NCBI RefSeq assembly: GCF_000818395.1
Contig: NZ_JWJG01000028.1
Coordinates: 1,269,563-1,333,562, forward strand
Reading direction: 5' to 3'
DNA from: Noviherbaspirillum autotrophicum
GTDB taxonomy: Bacteria > Pseudomonadota > Gammaproteobacteria > Burkholderiales > Burkholderiaceae_D
Length of the DNA stretch: 64,000 nt
Shown: positions 52,201-59,783 of the stretch, one piece after another
Numbering within the stretch: position 1 is the stretch's first letter
Layout: each line of letters opens with the position of its first letter
Notes under the pieces: model-generated
What the model was told of the DNA's origin: nothing
Seen by the model: the letters and a program-made list of their open reading frames with translations, nothing else
Databases searched by the model: none
Translations under genes and position numbers: made by a program

Positions 52201-52499
52201 CGGGCTATTCATCGCTGTCCTACCTGCACCATTTCCCCGTTAATTCCCTGAAGATCGATGCATCCTTTGTAAGGCGCATGGATCACAGCGACAAGGACAT
52301 GCAAATCATCCAGGCCATCGTCACTCTGGCGCACACCCTTGGCATGGACACGATCGCCGAAGGCGTGGAAACGGCCAGCCAGATGGCGCGCTTAAAGTCA
52401 ATGAACGTCGAATACGGCCAGGGGTTTTACTTTTCCAAGCCCTTGCCCGCAGCCGAAGCCGAGGCGCTGCTTGCGACCTGGCCGCAGTTTCAGGGCTGA
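49293..52499 (+). CDS. CbrA-like SLC5 transporter-STAC receptor with GGDEF-EAL output
   Basis: A 1068-residue membrane protein. Residues 1 to about 510 form a sodium/solute symporter (SLC5) domain with about 13 helices (start MLPGWLIALVAFAYLGALFA, NPYVYSLSMAVYASAWTFYGSVG). A STAC-like linker (about 540-630, ending AASARAMIASVIEEEPL) matches CbrA-type kinases, but instead of PAS-histidine kinase it continues into GGDEF (about 636-795) and EAL (about 810-1060). LGGDEF is present, yet metal and substrate positions differ: FLTLDRFRVITDSLGR has Thr where Asp and Asn are usual, and the GH His is Arg. The EAL domain is intact ([39 protein letters not shown]). Best call: a nutrient-sensing c-di-GMP phosphodiesterase. 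Confidence 0.9.
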   Translation: MLPGWLIALVAFAYLGALFAIAYCGDKAAAGGRSIIANPYVYSLSMAVYASAWTFYGSVGRAAGSGIGFLPVYLGPTVMITLWWIVLRKIIRIAKDNHITSLADFVSSRYGKSAALAGLVTTIATLGIVPYISLQLKAISTSFNVLLGYPSIRTPPPQSGPIIADTAFYAALILGAFTILFGTRHLDASERHEGMVAAVAFESLVKLVAFLCVGIFVTYGLYDGFGDLFTKAAALPQVLDAFTIGGPRLDVYHNWASLFTVAFISMLAIMFLPRQFQVAVVENVDEQHLNKAIWLFPLYLLLFNVFVLPIAFGGLLHFSGQSADPDTFILTLPMSAQQPALALLVFIGGFSAATGMVIVECIALSTMVCNDLVMPVLLRFRRLRLSESEDLSGLLLGIRRMTIVLILLFGYAYFRLAGEAYALVATGLISFAAVAQFAPAVLGGIYWRGATRAGALAGLGAGFLVWTYTLLLPAFAHSGWLPMSFLDAGPFGIALLKPQELFGLQGLDEITHAMLWSMLANIGAYIGVSVTTGQSALEQTQAALFVDVFKHGRNPGNLNRRTHGSLPELHALLSRFLGPERAIATFTGYARQRGLDWPREADAELVNTSEAQLAGVIGAASARAMIASVIEEEPLHDSLTGLPNRMLLLDRLNDTLEQAKLKGDYNCAVLFLTLDRFRVITDSLGRAAGDQLLINVARRLKASLRLGETAAHLGGDEFALLLNGIKDASEATRFAEQLQTALSAAYTLDDSEVYTTASIGIALSNAAYTVPDHILRDAETANHQAVLLGGACCEVFGANLRKRVVALLDMETKLRQAAVKGREFEVYYQPIVAFASGRICGFEALVRMRRADGSLIPPNEFIPLTEETGLIVQIGRHVLMEACRRMREWQLKFPDLPPLQISVNIADRQFVHPNLMQQIDEVLDITGLGTDSLKLEVTETVLMEHAEEASAVLAKLQSKGIRLLMDDFGTGYSSLSYLHHFPVNSLKIDASFVRRMDHSDKDMQIIQAIVTLAHTLGMDTIAEGVETASQMARLKSMNVEYGQGFYFSKPLPAAEAEALLATWPQFQG

Positions 52500-52502
52500 G
52501 CG

Positions 52503-53183
52503 CTACTGCAAGGCTGCGCCGATGCGGTCCATGCGCGGCAGATAGTAGCGACTGGTATCGAAAGAAAAGGCGACACGCTTGACCTGGCCACTGATTAACT
52601 CCCGGCTGACGAAGCCGATATAGCGCGAGTCCTTGCTGTTGTCGCGATTATCCCCCAGCATCAGGTATTGCCCGGGCGGTACCGTTACCGGACCGAAGCT
52701 GCGCAGGGCTTTTCGCTCAGGCATCACAATAATCGGCCGCTGGCTGCCAAGTATCTGCTCGCTCAATACCAGTTGCGGTCCCGCATAATCGGGGGAAAGG
52801 CGGCTGATCACATCGGGGCCGGCCTGTCCATAAGACGCTTGCACGCCATTGATGATCAATTGCTCGCCGCGCATTTCGACCACATCGCCAGGCAGCGCAA
52901 CCAGGCGCTTGACGAGCCGGTTTCCGTCTTCCGGCGAAGTAAAGGTCACGATGTCCCCGCGCCTTGGATCGGCAATATGATGAATGATGACATCCGTGAA
53001 CGGCAGTTTCACGTCATAGGCCAGCCGGTCCGTCACGATGCGGTCGCCAATCATCAGGGTCGGGTACATGGAACCGGAAGGCACGCCATACCAGTCGGCG
53101 ACGGCGCTGCGCACCATGATCATGCCGAACATGAAGAACAGGAACCCCTTGTTTTCAGCAATCCTATTCCTGAGTGCTAGCAT
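52503..53183 (-). CDS. lepB: Signal peptidase I
   Basis: A 226-residue membrane protease that removes signal peptides from exported proteins. The N-terminal helix (about 13-30) is followed by the catalytic Ser38 (VPSGSMYPTLMIGD) and Lys92 (GNRLVKRLVALPGD), plus the box E GDNRDNSKDSRYIGFV. It has a single anchor helix, making it shorter than E. coli LepB. The ATG at 53183 has GAGG at better spacing than the ATG two codons earlier (53189). It converges with the transporter-sensor gene, the stops being four bases apart. Not next to lepA or rnc here, which is the more usual context. Confidence 0.93.
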   Translation of the reverse strand: MLALRNRIAENKGFLFFMFGMIMVRSAVADWYGVPSGSMYPTLMIGDRIVTDRLAYDVKLPFTDVIIHHIADPRRGDIVTFTSPEDGNRLVKRLVALPGDVVEMRGEQLIINGVQASYGQAGPDVISRLSPDYAGPQLVLSEQILGSQRPIIVMPERKALRSFGPVTVPPGQYLMLGDNRDNSKDSRYIGFVSRELISGQVKRVAFSFDTSRYYLPRMDRIGAALQ

Positions 53184-53226
53184 GGGCATGACCTCGTCGG
53201 CGATGTTAATGGATCATCAATATAGC

Positions 53227-53253
53227 AAAACGCCCCGGCAAGCGGGGCGTTTT
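53227..53253 (-). terminator. gapA terminator
   Basis: AAAACGCCCC and GGGGCGTTTT form a perfect 10-bp stem with a GGCAAGC loop, 22 bases after the gapA stop and before lepB. Confidence 0.88.
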
Positions 53254-53274
53254 GACTGAGGAGCAAGGAGCCGA

Positions 53275-54285
53275 TTATTTAGCGGACATCAATGCAACCG
53301 TGGTATCCAGCATGCGGTTGGAGAAGCCCCATTCGTTGTCGTACCAGGACGATACTTTTACCAGGCGGCCCGACACCTTCGTCAGCGTGGCGTCGAAGTT
53401 GCTCGAAGCCGGGTTGTGGTTGAAGTCGACCGACACCAGCGGCTCGGTGTTGTAGGTCAGGATACCCTTCAGCGCACCGTTGGCGGCATCCTTCATGATC
53501 TGGTTGATTTCATCGACGGTTGTGTCGCGGGCCGCGATGAAGGACAGGTCAACGATCGACACATTGATCGTCGGAACGCGGATCGCGTAGCCATCCAGCT
53601 TGCCGTTCAGCTCGGGCAGCACCAGGCCGACCGCGGCGGCAGCGCCGGTCTTGGTCGGGATCATCGACTGGGTGGCGGAACGGGCGCGACGCAGGTCTTC
53701 ATGCATCACGTCGGTCAGCACCTGGTCGTTGGTGTAAGCATGCACGGTCGTCATCAGGCCGTTCAAGAGGCCGATCTTGTCGTGCAGCGGCTTGACCAGC
53801 GGTGCCAGGCAGTTGGTGGTGCAGGAAGCGTTGGAGATGACCGTATCGGATGCCTTCAGCACGTTCTGGTTCACACCAAACACGATGGTAGCGTCAACGT
53901 CCTTGCCGCCCGGAGCGGAGATGATGACCTTCTTTGCGCCGCCTTTCAGGTGGGCAGAAGCCTTTTCCTTGGTGGTGAAGAAGCCGGTGCACTCCAGCAC
54001 GACGTCCACGTTCAGCTCACCCCACGGAATTTCAGCCGGATTGCGCTGCGCGAAAACCTTGATCTTGTCGCCGTTGACAATCATGAACTCGCCGTCGACT
54101 TCGACGGTGCCCGGGAATTTGCCATGGGCCGTGTCGTAACGGGTCAGGTGCGCGTTGGATTGCGCATTGCCGAGGTCGTTGATCGCAACGATCTGGATGT
54201 CATTCTTCTTGCCGCCTTCGTAGTGAGCACGAAGGATATTGCGGCCGATACGGCCGTAGCCGTTGATTGCGACGCGAATAGTCAT
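53275..54285 (-). CDS. gapA: Glyceraldehyde-3-phosphate dehydrogenase
   Basis: A 336-residue NAD-dependent glycolytic dehydrogenase. The Rossmann start is [19 protein letters not shown], the catalytic Cys is in [13 protein letters not shown], and the C-terminal [11 protein letters not shown] stretch is intact. AGGAGA lies before the ATG. It follows tkt by 33 bases, so the two form a tkt-gapA operon that ends at a strong terminator. Asp in AINDLG at the end of the second strand fits NAD rather than NADP preference. Confidence 0.97.
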   Translation of the reverse strand: MTIRVAINGYGRIGRNILRAHYEGGKKNDIQIVAINDLGNAQSNAHLTRYDTAHGKFPGTVEVDGEFMIVNGDKIKVFAQRNPAEIPWGELNVDVVLECTGFFTTKEKASAHLKGGAKKVIISAPGGKDVDATIVFGVNQNVLKASDTVISNASCTTNCLAPLVKPLHDKIGLLNGLMTTVHAYTNDQVLTDVMHEDLRRARSATQSMIPTKTGAAAAVGLVLPELNGKLDGYAIRVPTINVSIVDLSFIAARDTTVDEINQIMKDAANGALKGILTYNTEPLVSVDFNHNPASSNFDATLTKVSGRLVKVSSWYDNEWGFSNRMLDTTVALMSAK

Positions 54286-54318
54286 GGTTTTCTCCTGAAG
54301 TGTAGTTAAGCCGAATTT

Positions 54319-56313
54319 TTAACCGATCACCGATTTCACCTTGGCCACGACGTTGTCCGTCGTGAAGCCGAAGTGCTTGAACAGCACGTCGGCCGGCGCC
54401 GATTCGCCGAAGGTGTCGATACCAACCACGCCGCCCTCGAGGCCGACGTACTTGTACCAGAAGTCTGTCACGCCCGCTTCGATCGCCACGCGCGGCAAAC
54501 CCTTCGGCAAAACGCTTGCCTTGTAGGCCGCATCCTGGCGGTCGAACAGGTCGGTACACGGCATGGAAACCACGCGTACCGCAATGCCTTGCTTGGCCAG
54601 CTCGTCGGCCGACTTGACCGCGAGCTCCACCTCGGAGCCGGTGGCGATCAGCACTGCCTTGGCATTGTCCGCATCGCGCAGCACATAGCCGCCACGATTG
54701 ATGTGCTGGATTTGTTCCGCGCTGCGTTCCATGAACGGCAGGTTCTGGCGCGAGAAGATCAGCGTGGTCGGGCCATGGCGACGCGCTACCGCGTGCTTCC
54801 AGGCGATCGCGGACTCGACCGTGTCGCACGGACGCCAGTTGTCCAGGTTCGGGATCAAGCGCAGGCTCGATACGTGCTCGACCGACTGGTGGGTCGGGCC
54901 GTCTTCGCCCAGGCCGATCGAATCGTGGGTGAACACGAAAATCGAACGCAGCTTCATCAGGGCCGCCATGCGCAGCGCATTGCGGCTGTAGTCGGAGAAG
55001 GTCAGGAAGGTCGCACCAAACGGGATGTAGCCGCCGTGCAGGGCGATGCCGTTCATGATCGCGCTCATGCCAAATTCGCGCACGCCGTAGTTGATGTGAT
55101 TGCCCGCCTGCTCGGCGCGCACCGCCACGCATTCCTTCCAGTTAGTCAGGTTGGAGCCGGTCAGGTCGGCCGAACCGCCGAGGAATTCCGGCAGCACCGG
55201 CGCCAGTGCCTGGATCGCGTTCTGGCTGGCCTTGCGGGTGGCGATGGTTTCCTTCTTCTCGACGCAGGCGCCGACATAGGCATCGATTGCATCGGTGAAG
55301 TTGCCCGGCAATTCGCCCTTCATGCGGCGCGCGAGTTCGCCGGCTTCTTGCGGATAGCGCTCGTCGTACGCCTTGAACAGCGCATTCCACTCTTCTTCCA
55401 GCGCGGCGCCCTGCTTCTTCGCATCCCATGCGGCATAGACATCGGCCGGGATTTCGAATGGAGCATGGGTCCAGCCGATCGCTTCGCGGGTGGCGGCGAT
55501 TTCCTTGTCGCCGAGCGCGGCACCGTGCACCTTGTCGGTGCCCTGCATGTTCGGCGAGCCCTTGCCGATCATGGTCTTGCAGCAGATCAGAGTCGGCTTG
55601 TCGGATTTCTTTGCTGCCGCAATCGCGGCTTCGACGGCTGCCACGTCATGGCCGTCGACATTGCGGATCACGTTCCAGTTATATGCTTCGAAACGCTTTG
55701 GCGTGTCGTCGAGGAACCAGCCTTCGACCTTGCCATCGATCGAGATGCCGTTGTCGTCGTACAGCACGACCAGCTTGGACAGGCGCAACGCGCCAGCCAG
55801 CGAACAAACCTCGTGCGAGATGCCTTCCATCAGGCAGCCATCGCCGACGAAGGCATAGGTGTGGTGGTCGACGACGTTAAAGCCCGGTTTGTTGAATTCG
55901 GCAGCCAAGAGACGCTCCGCCAGTGCCATGCCGACGGCATTGGACAGCCCCTGACCAAGGGGGCCGGTGGTGGTTTCCACGCCCGGCGTCACATGCACTT
56001 CCGGGTGACCGGCAGTCTTGGAATGCAGTTGGCGGAAATTCTTGATCTCGTCCATCGACAGGTCGTAACCAGTCAGGTGCAGCAATGCATATTGCAGCAT
56101 CGAACCATGACCATTAGACAAAATAAAGCGGTCGCGATTCATCCACTGCGGATTGGCCGGATTATGGCGATAGTGCTTGGACCACAATGCAACGGCAATT
56201 TCTGCCATGCCCATCGGCATGCCGGGGTGTCCGGAATTTGCCTTTTGTACTGCGTCCATCGCCAAGGCGCGGATCGCGTTGGCCATCTTGTCGGTCGGGA
56301 GAGAAGAAGTCAT
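54319..56313 (-). CDS. tkt: Transketolase
   Basis: A 664-residue thiamine-diphosphate enzyme of the pentose-phosphate pathway; it links to gapA through glyceraldehyde-3-phosphate and supplies erythrose-4-phosphate used by DAHP synthase. Seen are [15 protein letters not shown], the ThDP motif [13 protein letters not shown]...NGISIDG and the C-terminal [20 protein letters not shown] 56313 gives the family N-terminus ([20 protein letters not shown]); no clear Shine-Dalgarno. Divergent from rsmE across 239 bases in which no gene is seen. Confidence 0.97.
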   Translation of the reverse strand: MTSSLPTDKMANAIRALAMDAVQKANSGHPGMPMGMAEIAVALWSKHYRHNPANPQWMNRDRFILSNGHGSMLQYALLHLTGYDLSMDEIKNFRQLHSKTAGHPEVHVTPGVETTTGPLGQGLSNAVGMALAERLLAAEFNKPGFNVVDHHTYAFVGDGCLMEGISHEVCSLAGALRLSKLVVLYDDNGISIDGKVEGWFLDDTPKRFEAYNWNVIRNVDGHDVAAVEAAIAAAKKSDKPTLICCKTMIGKGSPNMQGTDKVHGAALGDKEIAATREAIGWTHAPFEIPADVYAAWDAKKQGAALEEEWNALFKAYDERYPQEAGELARRMKGELPGNFTDAIDAYVGACVEKKETIATRKASQNAIQALAPVLPEFLGGSADLTGSNLTNWKECVAVRAEQAGNHINYGVREFGMSAIMNGIALHGGYIPFGATFLTFSDYSRNALRMAALMKLRSIFVFTHDSIGLGEDGPTHQSVEHVSSLRLIPNLDNWRPCDTVESAIAWKHAVARRHGPTTLIFSRQNLPFMERSAEQIQHINRGGYVLRDADNAKAVLIATGSEVELAVKSADELAKQGIAVRVVSMPCTDLFDRQDAAYKASVLPKGLPRVAIEAGVTDFWYKYVGLEGGVVGIDTFGESAPADVLFKHFGFTTDNVVAKVKSVIG

Positions 56314-56552
56314 GTCAAATCTGGTTAAGGCGGGTATTGAAGCGGGACACTGCAAAGCGCGATATTTTACCAGACACATGGTTGCGCCATTAAAATCGGG
56401 GATTGACTTTTACCAAGAGGTTCGCGCTGCCCGCCTGCCGTTTGCCGCTGCCTCCCTCTCTGACAGCGCGGGGCACAGCAAAATTCGTTGTATTTCATGA
56501 AATATTTTGCAGTGCAATCGCCTACACATTCAACAACAAGTAAGCCACCACC

Positions 56553-57278
56553 ATGCCGCGTTTTTATTACCCGTCACCTCTTGCCATCGGGGCCAGCATT
56601 ACACTGCCAGAACAGGTTGCACACCACGTCCGGGTGTTGCGCCTTGAAGCCGATGCCACCATCACGCTGTTCAATGGCGAGGGCGGCGAATATACGGCGA
56701 GCTTGAGCGCAATCGAAAAAAAACGCGTGCAAGCCGAGGTCAAGGCATTTTCTCCGCACGAGACGGAACTCCCCTACTCGGTCACGCTGGCGCAAGCCTT
56801 GCCGGAAGGATCAAAGATGGACTGGATCATTGAGAAGGCAGTCGAACTCGGCGCCGCCGCGATTCAGCCGCTCGCTGCCCAACGCTGCGTGGTGCGCCTG
56901 TCTGCCGAACGGGCAGCAAAAAAAATGGAGCACTGGAACGGCATCATCGTGGCCGCAGCTGAGCAAAGCGGCCGCAACCGGCTTGCCCACCTGGCGGATC
57001 CGGCCGATTTCAATGGCTGGGTCGGACAGCAGAACCTGCATCGGCGCGTCCTGCTGTCGCCGCGCGCCGGGCAATCCCTGTCCGATTGGGCCCGCCACCA
57101 TCCGCCGCAAGCGGTATCGCTGGTGATCGGCCCGGAAGGCGGCTTTTCCGAGCAGGAGGAAAGCTTGGCGCTGGCGCATGGCGCACTTGCGCTTTCCATG
57201 GGACCGCGGGTCTTGCGCACGGAAACTGCAGGCCTGGCCGCACTTGCCGCACTGAATGCCATTTGGGGCGGAATCTAA
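56553..57278 (+). CDS. rsmE: 16S rRNA (uracil-1498-N3)-methyltransferase
   Basis: A 241-residue SPOUT-class methyltransferase. A PUA-like N-terminal domain (MPRFYY...ITLPEQVAHHVRVLRLEADATITLFNGEG) precedes the knotted SAM-binding domain with QALPEGSKMDWIIEKAVELGAAAIQPL, VIGPEGGFSEQE and LGPRVLRTETA-like MGPRVLRTETAGLAAL. All family motifs are intact. Divergent from tkt. Confidence 0.96.
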   Translation: MPRFYYPSPLAIGASITLPEQVAHHVRVLRLEADATITLFNGEGGEYTASLSAIEKKRVQAEVKAFSPHETELPYSVTLAQALPEGSKMDWIIEKAVELGAAAIQPLAAQRCVVRLSAERAAKKMEHWNGIIVAAAEQSGRNRLAHLADPADFNGWVGQQNLHRRVLLSPRAGQSLSDWARHHPPQAVSLVIGPEGGFSEQEESLALAHGALALSMGPRVLRTETAGLAALAALNAIWGGI

Positions 57279-57377
57279 TCCCTCTAATCAAGATCAAACT
57301 GTGGTTGAATTTGCCGCCGCAGCCCGCCTCTTTTCTCTATGGTGAAAGTTTTACGCAATGGACCAGGAGGATACGCG

Positions 57378-57803
57378 ATGGGAATTCTCGACAGTGCTAC
57401 CGATATGTTCGGTGGCAACAACCAAGCGCCGATACATGACACCAGGTCGCGGCTGATACAGGCAACGCTCTCGCTGCTTGCCGATAATGGCCAGAATGGC
57501 GGCTTGCATGGGTTGATGGAACGATTCCAGGAAGTTGGCCTGGGCAACGTCCTCAGCTCGTGGATTGGCACTGGCGAAAACGTGCCGATCACGCCGCAAC
57601 AGGTGCAGGAAGCGCTCGGCGAAGGCAATCTGCAACAGATTTCGGAGGAGGCTGGGCTGGCGGAAGATGAAACGGCTCGACAGTTAAGCAGCTTATTGCC
57701 GGAAATGGTGGATTCCCTGACGCCGGCCGGGCATATTCCGCGTGGCGGATTAGGAACGATGAGCGAATTGCTGACACATTTCATTGGCGGCTTTTTGAAA
57801 TGA
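57378..57803 (+). CDS. YidB-like DUF937 protein
   Basis: A 141-residue protein of the YidB/DUF937 family: MGILDSATDMFG start, then LIQATLSLLADNGQNGGLHGLMERFQEVGLGNVLSSWIGTGENVPITPQQVQEALG and a C-terminal LLPEMVDSLTPAGHIP. The function is unknown. AGGAGG seven bases before ATG 57378 decides the start, although the frame extends 13 codons further. It lies 99 bases after rsmE and before an inverted repeat that separates it from mtfA. Confidence 0.92.
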   Translation: MGILDSATDMFGGNNQAPIHDTRSRLIQATLSLLADNGQNGGLHGLMERFQEVGLGNVLSSWIGTGENVPITPQQVQEALGEGNLQQISEEAGLAEDETARQLSSLLPEMVDSLTPAGHIPRGGLGTMSELLTHFIGGFLK

Positions 57804-57807
57804 ATCG

Positions 57808-57836
57808 TTGTCGCGGAGAGCCGGATTCCGCGACAA
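57808..57836. other. Perfect 9-bp inverted repeat before mtfA
   Basis: TTGTCGCGG (57808-57816) and CCGCGACAA (57828-57836), 11-base loop, fill the gap between the DUF937 stop and the mtfA start. There is no U tract; it would fold in the mRNA seven bases before the mtfA ATG and could limit its translation, or serve as an operator. Confidence 0.55.
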
Positions 57837-57843
57837 TGAATCC

Positions 57844-58716
57844 ATGCAATGGCTCCGACAATTCTTTAAACGCGACAAACCCGAGATTCCGGCTGCGCTC
57901 TGGCAGGAATGTCAGGGGCGCCTGCCGTTTCTTGCGCAACTGCCCGCACGGGAACTGCTTCGACTGAAAACCCTGTGCGAAACTTTTCTCGACCGGAAAA
58001 CCTTTACCGGCGCGGCCGATCTCGAACTGACCGACCGCATCGCCGTGCTGATCGCGGCCCAGGCATGTCTGCCGGTGCTGAACCTGACGCTGGAGTTATA
58101 TGACGACATGGCTGGCATCATCGTTTATCCCGGCTCATTCATCATTGCGCAAAGCGAAATGGACGAAGCCGGTGTCGTGCACGAGTGGCGCGAGCCGGTT
58201 TCCGGCGAAGCCGTACATGCGGGCGGCGCTGTCGTTCTGTCCTGGGAAGATATCGCGGATATCGAAGCGCCCGGATATAACGTTGTCATCCACGAGTTTG
58301 CCCACAAAATAGATATGCGGGATGGTTCCGCGAACGGGTGTCCACCGTTTCTCGCTGATTATCACAAGGAAATCCGCGCCGGGGATTGGCAACGGGAATT
58401 TTCCGCCGCATACCAGGATTTCGCCGCGCGCGTCGATGCCCTGGATGCGCAACTGCCAGACAATTTTGACGCCGAAGATGCGACCGACGCCGCCATGTAT
58501 GATGACTTGTTCGCCGAACTGCCGCTCGATCCCTATGCAGCAAGGCATCCGGCGGAGTTCTTTGCGGTCGCGTCGGAAGCGTTCTTCGTATTGCCGGCAC
58601 CACTGGCAGAGGAGTATCCGGAGATCTACCGCTTATTGACCTTGTATTACCTCCAGGACCCGTTAAGCTGGCAAATCGCCCCTTGCGGCAAAGAAACCGG
58701 CGGAAAGCATTTATAA
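57844..58716 (+). CDS. mtfA: MtfA-type M90 zinc peptidase
   Basis: A 290-residue soluble metallopeptidase. The zinc motif HEFAH is at residues 150-154 (VVIHEFAHKIDMRDG), and the downstream EFFAVASEAFF holds the third-ligand Glu of the family. E. coli MtfA binds the glucose repressor Mlc and has aminopeptidase activity; whether that applies here is unknown. ATG 57844 gives the family start (MQWLRQFFKR). ribF follows after 35 bases. Confidence 0.92.
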   Translation: MQWLRQFFKRDKPEIPAALWQECQGRLPFLAQLPARELLRLKTLCETFLDRKTFTGAADLELTDRIAVLIAAQACLPVLNLTLELYDDMAGIIVYPGSFIIAQSEMDEAGVVHEWREPVSGEAVHAGGAVVLSWEDIADIEAPGYNVVIHEFAHKIDMRDGSANGCPPFLADYHKEIRAGDWQREFSAAYQDFAARVDALDAQLPDNFDAEDATDAAMYDDLFAELPLDPYAARHPAEFFAVASEAFFVLPAPLAEEYPEIYRLLTLYYLQDPLSWQIAPCGKETGGKHL

Positions 58717-58751
58717 TCCAAGGTTTTGCAATCGTTTTTATCCAACCTGCA

Positions 58752-59729
58752 ATGAAGGTATTTCGCGGACTTCCTAACGCCGCGTCTCGCGCGCCTTGCG
58801 CATTGACGATTGGCAACTTCGACGGCGTGCATCGTGGGCACCAGGTCCTGCTTGCGCGCGTACGCGAAGCCGCAACCCGCCTCGGCATCGAAGCGGCAGT
58901 CATGACCTTCGAGCCGCATCCGCGTGAATTCTTTGCGCGTGCCGCCGGCGACCTGACAAAGGCGCCAACGCGCATCGCCAACTTGCGCGACAAGCTGCAG
59001 GCCTTGTCCAACGCCGGCGTCGACCGCGTCATCGTCGAGCATTTCAATGCGCACTTCGCTTCCATGTCGCCGCAGGACTTTGTCGAAAAAGTCCTGGTGC
59101 ACGGCTTGCACGTGAAATGGCTGATGGTCGGCGAAGATTTTTGCTATGGCGCCAGGCGTGCCGGCAATGTCGCCACCCTGATCGAAGCCGGCAAAAAATA
59201 CGGATTTCAGGTCGAATCGCTGCCAACGGTAACCAACGACGACATGCGCATCTCGTCATCCGCCGTGCGCGAGGCCCTTACACGCGGCGACTTCGCACTG
59301 GCCGAGCAACTGCTCGGACATCCATACGCGATTTCCGGCCACGTCATCCATGGCAAGAAGCTCGGCCGCACGATCGGCTTCCCGACCCTGAACCTGCGCG
59401 TGGCGCACAAGCGTCCCGCGCTATTCGGCATATTCGTGGTGCAGGTGCATGGATTGGCCGAACAGCCGCTTCCCGGCGTGGCCAGCTTGGGCGTGCGGCC
59501 GACGGTCGAGGACAGCGGACGCGTATTGCTCGAAACTTATCTTTTTGACTATGCACAGCAATGCTATGGCAAGCTGGTACGGGTTGAATTCCTGAAGAAA
59601 TTGCGCGACGAAGAAAAATATATCGACCTGCCAACGCTGACCGCGGCAATCGAGCGCGATGCGGACCAGGGGCGCGCGTTCTTCAGGGAGCGTGAAGCCT
59701 GCGCCATATCCGCTACCGACCGAATTTGA
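58752..59729 (+). CDS. ribF: Bifunctional riboflavin kinase/FAD synthetase
   Basis: A 325-residue enzyme making FMN and then FAD. The N-terminal adenylyltransferase domain shows LTIGNFDGVHRGHQVLL and RISSSAVREAL; the C-terminal flavokinase domain shows GHVIHGKKLGRTIGFPTLNL and LLETYLFDY. ATG 58752 fits the family start. The riboflavin kinase gene commonly precedes ileS-lspA in proteobacteria, as here. No FMN riboswitch structure was seen upstream. Confidence 0.96.
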   Translation: MKVFRGLPNAASRAPCALTIGNFDGVHRGHQVLLARVREAATRLGIEAAVMTFEPHPREFFARAAGDLTKAPTRIANLRDKLQALSNAGVDRVIVEHFNAHFASMSPQDFVEKVLVHGLHVKWLMVGEDFCYGARRAGNVATLIEAGKKYGFQVESLPTVTNDDMRISSSAVREALTRGDFALAEQLLGHPYAISGHVIHGKKLGRTIGFPTLNLRVAHKRPALFGIFVVQVHGLAEQPLPGVASLGVRPTVEDSGRVLLETYLFDYAQQCYGKLVRVEFLKKLRDEEKYIDLPTLTAAIERDADQGRAFFREREACAISATDRI

Positions 59730-59783
59730 CGATCAGACATCCACCCTTGTTTGATCCACCGTATTTTTACGATTGAAGCGACC

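Noticed and set aside
54373-56328. A 651-codon open frame on the plus strand
   Set aside because: Antisense to transketolase; no recognisable protein features or start signals.
58717-58751. FMN riboswitch before ribF
   Set aside because: Only 35 bases separate mtfA and ribF, far too short for the FMN aptamer.
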